64,000 bases of DNA from a bacterium. Its GTDB lineage: Bacteria > Hinthialibacterota > Hinthialibacteria > Hinthialibacterales > Hinthialibacteraceae. Location of the stretch: the NCBI GenBank assembly GCA_016125385.1, contig WGLV01000010.1:110520-174519 (forward strand). Direction: 5' to 3'. Under the pieces are notes generated by a model, which saw only the letters and a list, made by a program, of their open reading frames with translations, did not search any database and was not told the origin of the DNA. The translations under genes were made by a program, and so were the position numbers. Below, piece after piece: positions 46,828-54,974 of this stretch (position 1 is the first letter of the stretch; every line of letters starts with the position of its first letter).

Positions 46828-46855
46828 AAAAAGGGGTGGATTTCTCCACCCCTTT
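46828..46855 (-). terminator. Rho-independent terminator of the repeat-protein gene
   Basis: A perfect 12-bp stem AAAAGGGGTGGA / TCCACCCCTTTT with a TTTC loop; on the minus strand the stem runs into TTTTTCTTT. It is 26 bases past the stop of the 528-aa gene and insulates it from the GT2 gene. Confidence 0.9.
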
Positions 46856-46880
46856 TGTTTGATGCAATTGGACCGTGACC

Positions 46881-48467
46881 TTATTCGGTCTGATCGATCA
46901 GGTAAACCTCGATGTCTTCCACGATGGGAATGTTAATGTTCGGGTTGATCTGATAGATCGTATTGCCCGTCGACGGATCGGTAATCGTCACGACGAACGG
47001 TCCACCATTCTCCGCGGAATTCGGCGGGAAGAGGCTGGTCGGATCGGTCTTGGTCGACAGGAAGCGGTCGGCGGAACCGAAGGTGTGAATCGTGCCGATT
47101 CTGGTGACCGCGAAGAGGCCGAGGCCGAAGTCGGGGTCGTTCTGCAGTTCAAACGCGGCCATGGTGGCGTTCGCGCCGAACTGGAAGTTGGGCAACTCGA
47201 CGCCTTGCGGTTTGCCGCCTTCCGGATAGACCTCAAAGAACTGACCAGGGCTGGTTCCCACGACGCCAGCGACGAACTGGTTGTTCTCTTTGATGATTTC
47301 CATATCCACGTAGATCGGGGCTTCAGAGAAGGGCGCTCCGGTCAACGCGGGAGCCGCCATACCCGACTTGGAGTTGATACGGGACACGGTGCCGTTAGCG
47401 AAGAGAACATAGATTACCGGATCGGCGAGGTCGCCCTTCACGACTTCCATGTCGACGGCTTTCTTGTTGCCGCTCTTCTGCGGACGGATCGTGTTATAGA
47501 CGTATTCATTACCGGACTTGTCGATGCCGAGGATTACGCCCTCTTTCGAAAGGAGGAAGTAGCCTTCTTCGTTGTTGGCGAATTCTACGTCGACGAACAC
47601 GTTGCCCGGCGAATTGAGCGTGCTGGGCAGATAATTACGCTCCACGCGGCCCGACTCGCGTTTGCGAATCGAAGAGACGATGCCGTTAGCGCGCGCGGCG
47701 ATCGCAGCCTTGATGGCGCGTTTACCGTCGGCGTTGGTGTAGGTCATGATTTCCATGTCGACATACGAGGTAAACGCCGGGTTGTAGAACAGGAAGCCCT
47801 GGCTGGTATCAATGTCGAGTTTGCCGTCGAAGTTGCCATCCGCGTAGCTGTCCATGTAGCCGCGGAAGTCACCAAGTTCGTGGATGCCGCCGAACTTATT
47901 GAGCAGCGAGATGCCCTGGTTCGGATTATCGAAGAACGGAATCGGCGTCGGGCTCGGTTTCGGAGTCGGCGTCATAGTCGGCGTACTGGTAGGCGGCGCC
48001 GGCGTTTCAGTTGGCGGAACCGGAGTCGCGGTCGCGGATTCACCAATCGGAGTCGCGGTAGGCGATTCGGGCTTGGCAGTCGCGGTCGGAGGAACCGGCG
48101 TCGCGGTAGGCGTCTCAACCTTCGGCGTCGCGGTGGGCGACTCAGGTTTGGCGGTAGCAGTCGGAGGAACCGGCGTCACGGTCGGGGTTTCAACCCGTGG
48201 CGTTGCGGTGGGAGATTCAACCTTTGGCGTTGCGGTAGGCGTTTCAGCCTTCGGCGTCGCGGTAGGGGTTTCCACGATTACAGGCGTGGCCGTGGGAGAT
48301 TCCACCGGAGGCACAGGAGTGACCGTCGGGGTTTCCGCAGGCGTTTCAGTAGGCGTCTCCGACGCTTGCGCATGTGCGCTCACCGGACCGAGCATCGCAA
48401 GCGCGGCAAAGAGCGCGATGAGGCAACATGGCAGGAGAAGAAAACGCATGGGGATTTTCTTCATCAT
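46881..48467 (-). CDS. Secreted protein with Thr/Pro repeat stalk and VDME-repeat domain
   Basis: 528 aa from ATG 48467 (AAGGAG 5 bases upstream); the frame is open upstream but unsupported. Signal peptide 1-34 (ending SAHAQA). Residues 36-177 are a low-complexity stalk of (E/K)-T-P-T-A-T-P and P-V-P-P type units, likely extended and perhaps glycosylated. The rest (180-528) has about six repeats with a V-D-(M/V)-E core at 236, 292, 338, 387, 437 and 517, spaced mostly 46-56 residues; each looks like a four-stranded blade, so a beta-propeller is plausible. Probably a surface or secreted protein. I do not recognise the family. Confidence 0.85.
   Translation of the reverse strand: MMKKIPMRFLLLPCCLIALFAALAMLGPVSAHAQASETPTETPAETPTVTPVPPVESPTATPVIVETPTATPKAETPTATPKVESPTATPRVETPTVTPVPPTATAKPESPTATPKVETPTATPVPPTATAKPESPTATPIGESATATPVPPTETPAPPTSTPTMTPTPKPSPTPIPFFDNPNQGISLLNKFGGIHELGDFRGYMDSYADGNFDGKLDIDTSQGFLFYNPAFTSYVDMEIMTYTNADGKRAIKAAIAARANGIVSSIRKRESGRVERNYLPSTLNSPGNVFVDVEFANNEEGYFLLSKEGVILGIDKSGNEYVYNTIRPQKSGNKKAVDMEVVKGDLADPVIYVLFANGTVSRINSKSGMAAPALTGAPFSEAPIYVDMEIIKENNQFVAGVVGTSPGQFFEVYPEGGKPQGVELPNFQFGANATMAAFELQNDPDFGLGLFAVTRIGTIHTFGSADRFLSTKTDPTSLFPPNSAENGGPFVVTITDPSTGNTIYQINPNINIPIVEDIEVYLIDQTE
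47937..48362. repeat. Degenerate tandem repeats encoding the Thr/Pro stalk
   Basis: About 426 bases made of imperfect 15-45 base units within the 528-aa gene. Larger units recur ([16 protein letters not shown] is encoded twice, near residues 100-115 and 126-140). Such DNA expands and contracts by slippage, so length may vary between strains. Not a CRISPR: units abut, vary and keep the reading frame. Confidence 0.85.
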
Positions 48468-48995
48468 GGAATCTCCTTGAATATTTTGTCTTAGACCGAT
48501 CAATGTTAAAAGAAATCCCATTTCTCCGCAAGAGCATTTGTTGTTTTGAAACAAATCTTTTACAGAGCGAGGATTTCGTCACAATTCCGAGTACAAAAAA
48601 CACATCCCTTATCAAATCGGCACAGATTGTGATTCATCGTGTATCACAATCCTCCCATTAAATACCGAAAAGTCAGCCTCATACAAGGGGCTCAACGCAG
48701 TATACCAGATAATCCACACAAAAACCAATACTTAAGAATATAATCCGATTAAATTTATTTCTCCGAAATCCCATTCATACCCAACTCCTCCTCTGGAAGT
48801 CGATACCGAGCGGAATTCAGGATTGGCTTTTTTCGCTGAACACAGGAGTCAGATCGAGATGTGACTACTCGACATGAGCAATTACATATCCGCTGGAATC
48901 TAGCATTTTACGAACAGTCCACCTATTCTTGATTGTCTGGAACGCATCTCAATTGCGCTCGGCGAACTTTACCCTCGCACTGGAGGATTCATTAC
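48468..48995. other. 528-base divergent regulatory region
   Basis: Gene-free and AT-rich, between the divergent starts of the repeat protein and the Tat oxidoreductase. It contains the GATTGTGAT dyad (48625-48651). Short frames in it have no ribosome-binding site. Confidence 0.5.
48625..48651. promoter_or_regulatory. 27-base dyad GATTGTGAT-N9-ATCACAATC
   Basis: Two perfect 9-base half-sites in inverted orientation around a 9-base centre, 158 bases from the repeat-protein start. TGTGA and TCACA recall CRP/FNR half-sites, but the centre between them is 11 bases and not the usual 6. No T tract follows, so it is more like a protein operator than a terminator. Confidence 0.45.
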
Positions 48996-50345
48996 ATGGC
49001 TTCCCCGAAAAAAGATGGAGTAACTCGAAGAACGTTCATCGAAAGCGCGACGACGGGAGCCGCCGCGATCGCCGCCATGACGCATGGCCCGGCCGTCTGG
49101 GCGGCGGGTTACAGCCCCAATGAGACTATCGGCATCGCGCACATCGGCATCGGCGTGCGCGGCGGTCAGCTGATCGTTGAAACCGCGGGCGAGCCGGAAA
49201 AAGAACGCCCCGGCATCCCCAACACCAAGGTTCTGACCGTGTGCGACATCTATAACCCCCACATGGAAAAAGCCGCCAAGCTGAGCGCGAATCCCGACGT
49301 CAAACGCGTCCACAACTATGAAGATGTACTGGCTGACAAAGATATTGACGCTGTGGTGGTCGCCGTGCCCGACCATTCCCATTCCCCCATCGTCATCGCC
49401 GCGGCAAACGCGGGCAAGGATATCTACATCGAAAAGTGCTGGTCGCGCACCGTGCCCGAAGTCAAGGCGATGTATAAAGCAATCAAAGAAAACAACACCG
49501 TTATGCAGCTGGGGCACGACTCACGCGACAGCGCCGCCATCATCCAGGCGCGCGAAGTGATCAAGACGGGAGTACTCGGTCCGATCACATTCGTGCGGAC
49601 GGGTATTTTCCGCAACCGCCCGCTGGGTAAAGACGAATGGCGCTGGTACGGCTGGTACAGCGATTTCGACCGTCCCGACGAAACCATGGTTCGTGAAAAC
49701 CTGGACTGGGACCGTTTTATCGGCAGCGCGCCGTATCATCCCTTCAGTATGGAGCGTTTCTGGCACTGGCGCTGTTACTGGGATTACGGCACCGGCATTG
49801 CCGGCGACCTGCTCTCGCACTCGTTCGACTTCACCAACGCGGTGCTCGAACTTGGCATTCCGCATAGTTGCTCTTGCTCGGGTCAGAACAATCTGCTGAA
49901 AGACGGCCGCGAGGCGCCCGACACCTGGAACACGCTGTATGAGTATCCCGACAAAAATCTATCGCTGGTCTGGACCTCGACCTTCAACAGCATGGCGGAA
50001 GCGCCGGGACCGTTCGACGTCGACATTCGCGGCAAGGACGCTCTCATGAAGATGGCTGAAAACGATTTCGCCGTGTACGTGGAAGAAGTTTCAAACAAAT
50101 ACAGGGACAAGATCGACTCGGGCAAGATCAAAACCGGCGAACCCTTCATTAAATTCGATCCGAAGGAAACGCCCGAACAACCGAGCCACATGCAAGACTT
50201 TTTCAACTGCATGCGCTCACGTAAAAAACCCAAAGACAATGAAGACGAAGCCTTCGCGGAAGCGATCACCTGCATCATGTCAGTGGAATCGTACTTCAAG
50301 AAGCGGACTGTTTACTGGGACGCGGAACGGCAGGAGATCGTCTGA
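48996..50345 (+). CDS. Tat-exported Gfo/Idh/MocA family oxidoreductase
   Basis: 449 aa from ATG 48996 (GGAGG 8 bases upstream). The N-terminus carries a twin-arginine signal (TRRTFIESATTGAAAIAAM, about 10-30), so the folded enzyme with its cofactor is likely exported. The Rossmann motif is IAHIGIGVRGGQL near 46 and the family motif KCWSRTVPEVKAM near 148 has lost the usual EKP. WHWRCYWDYGTGIAGDLLSH near 265 corresponds to the active-site region. Tat-type members abound in planctomycetes and related candidate phyla. Probably sugar-directed; substrate unknown. Monocistronic, with a terminator. Confidence 0.92.
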   Translation: MASPKKDGVTRRTFIESATTGAAAIAAMTHGPAVWAAGYSPNETIGIAHIGIGVRGGQLIVETAGEPEKERPGIPNTKVLTVCDIYNPHMEKAAKLSANPDVKRVHNYEDVLADKDIDAVVVAVPDHSHSPIVIAAANAGKDIYIEKCWSRTVPEVKAMYKAIKENNTVMQLGHDSRDSAAIIQAREVIKTGVLGPITFVRTGIFRNRPLGKDEWRWYGWYSDFDRPDETMVRENLDWDRFIGSAPYHPFSMERFWHWRCYWDYGTGIAGDLLSHSFDFTNAVLELGIPHSCSCSGQNNLLKDGREAPDTWNTLYEYPDKNLSLVWTSTFNSMAEAPGPFDVDIRGKDALMKMAENDFAVYVEEVSNKYRDKIDSGKIKTGEPFIKFDPKETPEQPSHMQDFFNCMRSRKKPKDNEDEAFAEAITCIMSVESYFKKRTVYWDAERQEIV

Positions 50346-50381
50346 GATTAAACCCTGAAGAAACGATGAGTCGAATCAAAG

Positions 50382-50413
50382 AGGGCGGAGCGAGTGCTCC
50401 GCCCTTTCCGTTT
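50382..50413 (+). terminator. Rho-independent terminator of the Tat oxidoreductase gene
   Basis: A perfect 10-bp stem AGGGCGGAGC / GCTCCGCCCT with a GAGT loop, followed by TTCCGTTT, 36 bases past the stop. Confidence 0.85.
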
Positions 50414-50447
50414 ACCGCAGTCACGATACACTCCAGACGTAGCGATC

Positions 50448-50978
50448 ATGACACAATCCGACGCCCTTCAGCCCACCCGTTCCTCAATTTTCCGTAACGC
50501 GGAATCGCCACGGCTTCGCCGCTGGAGCGAGCCCGCGCAGATCCTGTTTTTTGCGTTTTCAGCGCTTTTTATCAACATGGCGGTTGGGTATCTGATTTCG
50601 CCGTTCCATCTGACCGACGCGGAAGACGTCATGAACGAGGTTCACGACGAGTTCGGAGTCAGCCAGGGATATATTCTGGTTGTTCTGGCCGCCCCCTTTA
50701 TGGAAACCGCGTATGGCCAGTTATTGCCGCTGCTCTTCGCACGAATCACCAAACGGACAAGAACGACTCAGATCTTGTGGGCGGCGGTCTGGTTTTCGAT
50801 TCTTCACATTCCGAATGGGCCGGCGCACATGATGCAGACCTTTTTCGTAGGGTGGGTCTTCGCCGTATGTTTTCTCTTTGGGTGGTCAGAGTCGTTTATC
50901 AAAGCCTACCGGACGACTTTTCTCGTCCATGCGCTGCATAATTTCATCGTATTTACTCTATTTCTTTTTGTAACCTGA
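50448..50978 (+). CDS. CPBP-family intramembrane protein, degenerate first motif
   Basis: 176 aa from ATG 50448. About four membrane helices. The three CPBP (Rce1/Abi-like glutamic protease) motifs can be matched: METAYGQLLP near 89 in place of E-E-x-x-x-R, FSILHIPNG near 118 with the second-motif His, and HALHNF near 163 with the third-motif His and Asn. One of the paired glutamates and the Arg are missing, so proteolysis is doubtful. No ribosome-binding site is evident. It converges on the SDR gene with 10 bases between stops. Confidence 0.78.
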   Translation: MTQSDALQPTRSSIFRNAESPRLRRWSEPAQILFFAFSALFINMAVGYLISPFHLTDAEDVMNEVHDEFGVSQGYILVVLAAPFMETAYGQLLPLLFARITKRTRTTQILWAAVWFSILHIPNGPAHMMQTFFVGWVFAVCFLFGWSESFIKAYRTTFLVHALHNFIVFTLFLFVT

Positions 50979-50988
50979 ACGGCGTCTC

Positions 50989-51765
50989 TTACAGACGCCT
51001 GACGCCGAATCCCCCCCCAACCTCGATCGCCGAACCGGTTGAAAAGTCAAAATATCCCAATGCGATGGCGCTAACCGCCTTGCCCACGTCTTCGGGAACA
51101 CCCCAGCGCGGCTGCGGAGTCAGGCCTTCGGCGATCAGCTTGTCATATTTTTCTTTAACGCCCGACGTCATATCGGTGGCGATCACTCCCGGCTGAATCT
51201 CGTAAACAAATATGTTTTCACGCGCGAGGCGGTCGGCGAACAGTTTAACCGCCATGCTGAGCCCCGCCTTTGACAGACAGTATTCTCCGCGATTGATGGA
51301 GGCGGTATGAGCGGATATCGATGTAACGAAGACGATTCGGGCGACGCCAATCACGCCGGATTCGCGCAGTTCCAACATTCGCCGGGAAGCGTACTGCGTC
51401 AGGAAAAAAGGACCGGTGAGGTTTGTATCCATGACGTAACGAAAACTCTCCATCGTCATGTCGAGCAGATCAGCGCGGACGCGGGGCGCCACGCCGGCGT
51501 TATTGACGAGCAGGTCTATGCGCCCGAAGCGTTCAATGGTTTCATCAACCATACGGCGCCGGTCGTCTTCTTCAGCCACGTTTCCCTGAATAATTTCGGC
51601 TCGTCGGCCCAGCGTCTGGATCGCATCGCGGGTTTCTTCCGCCGCGGCCTGATTGCCCGCGTAATTGACCATGACGTCATAGCCGGATTTCGCCAGTTCG
51701 ATAGCCACTCCCCGGCCGATTCCCCGGCTCGATCCCGTCACCAAAGCGCATACGGATTCAGACAT
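50989..51765 (-). CDS. Short-chain dehydrogenase/reductase (FabG-like)
   Basis: 258 aa from the Met at 51765. Cofactor motif TGSSRGIG (10-17), LVNNAGVAPR near 88, and the catalytic Tyr-Lys in GEYCLSKAGLSMA near 160 are intact, and the C-terminus ends with GGGFGVRRL. N-Y-A-G-N after the second strand suggests NADP(H). The family is closest to 3-oxoacyl-ACP reductase-like enzymes, but no fatty-acid genes are adjacent, so the substrate stays open. AAGGGG is 11 bases upstream of the ATG. Confidence 0.93.
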   Translation of the reverse strand: MSESVCALVTGSSRGIGRGVAIELAKSGYDVMVNYAGNQAAAEETRDAIQTLGRRAEIIQGNVAEEDDRRRMVDETIERFGRIDLLVNNAGVAPRVRADLLDMTMESFRYVMDTNLTGPFFLTQYASRRMLELRESGVIGVARIVFVTSISAHTASINRGEYCLSKAGLSMAVKLFADRLARENIFVYEIQPGVIATDMTSGVKEKYDKLIAEGLTPQPRWGVPEDVGKAVSAIALGYFDFSTGSAIEVGGGFGVRRL

Positions 51766-51881
51766 AACATGATTCCCCTTGATTGATTTTGCAAAACGTC
51801 TCCAATTCTGGAACAGAAAACACCATCCGTCACGGGGTCGAGCGCCGAATACGAAGGCGCCTGGCGAATTCATCCATCACT

Positions 51882-52616
51882 ATGAAACTCATCCATGAAC
51901 TTATCCTGACGATTCTATTCATCCTTGCGCTGGCTGCATGGGTGCATTTTACTCAACCGGCGGGCAAATTATCGCTGACCGCGGTTGATTACGCGCTGCT
52001 TTCCCGCACGAACATCGTCGCAGTGAAAGGGCCATCACAGATATTTTTCACTCTGCCCAATCAGCATTTCATTCTCTATGACTGGGAAAACGACAGGTTT
52101 TTCGAACCACAACCGTATATATATCCTATAGAGACGCCGAAGTTGGAGGAGAATCTTCGCGTGACCGGCGATACGCTGACCGTCGACGCGGCGGCGAATC
52201 TGGCGTACGCCCGCTATATCAAAGAGCGTACTCACTACGTTGAGCGATATGCCTCGGCATCCGCGCCCGGGTTGATTGAGACCCGTGATTCGGACGTTCA
52301 CCGGCGAGTGACGGTAAAAGCAAAATGGTTTAACACCGAACGGTTACAATCCATATATGAAGAATCAATCGAAGGCGCGCCCCGCATCGCGATCGATTAT
52401 TATTTCAGCGGTGGAGCAGCCAAGGTCAGGCATTTCAATTCTACGGGACTGGTTAACGGCGGCGCCTATGAATTTTACGAAGACGGCCGTCTGAAACGAT
52501 ACGCTCACTTTTTTGAAGGACGCCCCATGGGGCCATATCTGGAGTGGAACGAACAAGGCGCACTGACGTATGAGTCGTTCATGAGCGGCGAAACAACCCC
52601 GTCTTACTTAAATTAG
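51882..52616 (+). CDS. Membrane-anchored protein with MORN/YwqK-like C-terminus
   Basis: 244 aa from ATG 51882. A hydrophobic N-terminal segment (HELILTILFILALAAWVHF, about 4-22) serves as anchor or signal. The middle is beta-rich and unrecognised. The last 60 residues contain MORN-like hairpins (NGGAYEFYEDGRLKRYAHFF, then MGPYLEWNEQGALTYESF). The product is probably periplasmic. Its stop is 2 bases before the EcsC-like gene, so the two are coupled. Confidence 0.78.
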   Translation: MKLIHELILTILFILALAAWVHFTQPAGKLSLTAVDYALLSRTNIVAVKGPSQIFFTLPNQHFILYDWENDRFFEPQPYIYPIETPKLEENLRVTGDTLTVDAAANLAYARYIKERTHYVERYASASAPGLIETRDSDVHRRVTVKAKWFNTERLQSIYEESIEGAPRIAIDYYFSGGAAKVRHFNSTGLVNGGAYEFYEDGRLKRYAHFFEGRPMGPYLEWNEQGALTYESFMSGETTPSYLN

Positions 52617-52618
52617 CC

Positions 52619-54373
52619 ATGCAAACCTTGTGGAATTTTCTCTGGTTCGAATATTCGCTTCCGTTATGGGGAGCCATCGTCATATCCGCGCTAGCGCTGA
52701 CGGGCCTCAGCTGGCTCGGATGGAAGGCGTGGCTGGGCATACGGCTGTTTCTATTGCTGCGGCGTGGATTGCACCCGCTCTCGCGCAAGGAAATTGAAGC
52801 GCGCATCGGCGGCCATCTGAACGATTCGGATCGAATGGCGCAGGAGATCATCGACGCGAAAATCCGCAAGACGTGGCGTGCGTTTTCACAGACCAGGTGG
52901 CTCAACCTGGAACGCTTGCGCGATGAATCGTTCGATCTGGTCAAACAGATCGCTCATATCTACTACCCTTCCTCGCCTCAGCCGGAATATGAAGTCACCC
53001 TGTTTGAACTCTTGCAACTTTCGGAGCGGATTCACAAAGAGATCAAAGCCCTCGCCGAACCAGTTGAGATACTTCACCGGGTTTCGATCCGCAACATCAT
53101 CCAGACACGTGAGTTGTTCGAAAAAGCCAACACCGCCATCCAAAGCAAATCGATGCGCGCGGGGCGGCGAGTCATCAATGGCGTGTGGATCGCCCTCAAT
53201 TATCTTCGGCCGCAATACTGGATCAACCGTGCGATCTTCACCGGGGCGTCGGAGATGGTTGGCCGCAAGGTGCTTTCCACGATTTTCCGCATTGTGGGAG
53301 CGGAAGCGATAGCGACATACCGTTCTTCTTCGGCGGTCAATCTCGACCGATCGTTGCGGGAAGGCTATGTTTCGAGCAGGAAGGAAGCCCCCCGGCTGCT
53401 CGACTCTGGCGAGGCCTACACTGACAGAGAATTAAATGAATCCAAGCACTCTGGAGATCAGACAACGCCCGATGAATTTGAAGTCGATGAGATTGTACCA
53501 ACTTCAGAAACAGAAGAACCGCCCGGAAGCAAATCCAGCGAAACCATCCCGCTCAGCGAAGCGGCGATCGTTATATCAGACCAACAGGAAGAACAACCCA
53601 TGAATGAGGCTCCCATGGATGAAGAGATCCATCAATCCGATGAATCCACGCTTTACCAGTCCGTTGCGAAAACATTTTCGCAATTCATCGAAGGCAGCCT
53701 TCATATCTGGGACAAAGTCGTAAAACCGGAAAGCGTCATTCAGCATTACGCGGAGGCTCATCCCTCCATCGGCTCGTTGAGCGACATTCAGCGTCTGCCA
53801 GTGGAGCAATGCGACGAAGCCGCCATACATTTCCGCAAATACGGCGAATGGTACAGCGCGGCGGAAGGCGCGGTGACGGGGATGGGCGGTTTTCTGCTGC
53901 TCAGCGCGGATGCGGTGTCGCTGCTGGCGCTTCAACTGCGCACCATTCAACAAATCGGATATTGTTACGGATTTAACGCCTCGTCATCGGAGGAAAAACT
54001 ATTCGCCTTGAAACTACTGGTTGAAGGCTATACCCATCCGATGCGCAAAGATCGGGAAACCATTATCAATGAGATGCGTTCGGCGGCCAAAATGATGGCG
54101 GCGAATACGCCGGTCGGACTCTTGCAGAAACGTCTTTTTGTGCAGGGTATCGCCAAGGCGGCTGAAAAAATCGGCATCAAATTCGGGGGACGCAAAACGG
54201 CTCAGCTGTTGCCGCTGATTGGCGCCGCGGCGGGCGGGTATATCAACAAGCGCGTCACCAAGGACGTCGCTCAGTTGGCGGTGGACGTATACCGCGACCG
54301 CTTTCTTCAACTTACCAGTAACGCAAGTGTTAGAGATGAAGATGAGGCGTCGAGTGATTTCAAGGCTTCATGA
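52619..54373 (+). CDS. EcsC-family protein with N-terminal membrane helix
   Basis: 584 aa. A membrane helix near residues 15-37 (LWGAIVISALALTGLSWLGW) is followed by a helical region. A disordered acidic linker (about 265-345, EIVPTSETEEPPGSKSSETI) comes next, then an EcsC domain in the last 230 residues (TGMGGFLLLSADAVSLLALQ, then RTIQQIGYCYGF; ends PLIGAAAGGYINKRVTKDVA). EcsC proteins are of unknown activity, named from the Bacillus ecs transporter operon. The N-terminal extension and linker are unusual. It begins 2 bases after the MORN-like gene; its end overlaps the STAS gene by 6 bases. Confidence 0.88.
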   Translation: MQTLWNFLWFEYSLPLWGAIVISALALTGLSWLGWKAWLGIRLFLLLRRGLHPLSRKEIEARIGGHLNDSDRMAQEIIDAKIRKTWRAFSQTRWLNLERLRDESFDLVKQIAHIYYPSSPQPEYEVTLFELLQLSERIHKEIKALAEPVEILHRVSIRNIIQTRELFEKANTAIQSKSMRAGRRVINGVWIALNYLRPQYWINRAIFTGASEMVGRKVLSTIFRIVGAEAIATYRSSSAVNLDRSLREGYVSSRKEAPRLLDSGEAYTDRELNESKHSGDQTTPDEFEVDEIVPTSETEEPPGSKSSETIPLSEAAIVISDQQEEQPMNEAPMDEEIHQSDESTLYQSVAKTFSQFIEGSLHIWDKVVKPESVIQHYAEAHPSIGSLSDIQRLPVEQCDEAAIHFRKYGEWYSAAEGAVTGMGGFLLLSADAVSLLALQLRTIQQIGYCYGFNASSSEEKLFALKLLVEGYTHPMRKDRETIINEMRSAAKMMAANTPVGLLQKRLFVQGIAKAAEKIGIKFGGRKTAQLLPLIGAAAGGYINKRVTKDVAQLAVDVYRDRFLQLTSNASVRDEDEASSDFKAS

Positions 54374-54955
54374 TGTGGTTGAAGCGGAGCCGCCGGATTG
54401 CTCTTTTTGCCCACGGCGGGCGAGTTCATCCCGGTAGATTTCGAGCGCCTGATGTGAAGATGCGTAGAGTTCCTGCATAAATTCCTCATTATCGAGGAAT
54501 CCGTTTTGAACGAGCAATTCCACCACGCGCAGCAATGATTCACGTTGCGCAATCGCCGCCTGTTTTACCGGATTTTCATCAGAAGGCCGTTGCACCCCTG
54601 ATTTCGCCGCATTTCGGAACGTATCAAACGAACGGATCGCTTCCATTCTGGTTTCATAGCATTCAAACAAGTCAAGCACCTGACCGATGCTGAGAAAGCG
54701 TTTTAAGCCCGCGCGAGGCCGCAACAGGACGATACTGCCGCCTGACGCAAGCGCTTCACGTTTGGCGCGCAATAGCGACATTATGGTATAGCTGTCAAGG
54801 AAGCGGATATTTTCAACGTCGAGGATGAGATAGATATTGCCGGATTCTATGAGAGTTTCCAGTAGATTTCGGAGTTGTAAAGTTTCATTTTTGCTGATCT
54901 CACCGCTGAGTTCCAGAATACTAACGTCTTCGAATTCGCGGCGATTGATTCGCAT
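54368..54955 (-). CDS. STAS-domain protein (anti-sigma factor antagonist-like)
   Basis: 195 aa. Residues 1-110 are a STAS domain: VSILELSGEISKNETLQLRN, LILDVENIRFLDSYTIMSLL with the phosphorylatable Ser of the D-S-x-x motif (about residue 58), then a glycine-marked helix. The C-terminal 85 residues are helical and end in a polar tail. SpoIIAA-type proteins relay stress or partner-switch signals, but no kinase or sigma factor is adjacent. It is downstream of the DUF115 gene by 19 bases on the same strand. Confidence 0.88.
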   Translation of the reverse strand: MRINRREFEDVSILELSGEISKNETLQLRNLLETLIESGNIYLILDVENIRFLDSYTIMSLLRAKREALASGGSIVLLRPRAGLKRFLSIGQVLDLFECYETRMEAIRSFDTFRNAAKSGVQRPSDENPVKQAAIAQRESLLRVVELLVQNGFLDNEEFMQELYASSHQALEIYRDELARRGQKEQSGGSASTTS

Positions 54956-54974
54956 TCATTCACTCCTAGAAGGA

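Noticed and set aside
47937..48362. Repetitive DNA that could be taken for a CRISPR array
   Set aside because: The units abut without unique spacers, vary in length by multiples of three and keep one reading frame; no cas genes are present.
46875..48494. A 539-codon open frame on the plus strand, rich in Arg and Gly
   Set aside because: It mirrors the 528-aa gene on the other strand. Its Arg/Gly richness follows from the antisense of Thr/Pro codons, and it has no ribosome-binding site or family likeness.
48428..48661. A 77-codon plus-strand frame
   Set aside because: It runs from antisense of the signal peptide region through the divergent control region and the dyad, with no coding signal.
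50981..50999. GGCGTCT-CTTAC-AGACGCC hairpin as a terminator
   Set aside because: A 7-bp stem without a T tract on either strand that contains the SDR stop codon. It may form, but evidence for termination is weak.
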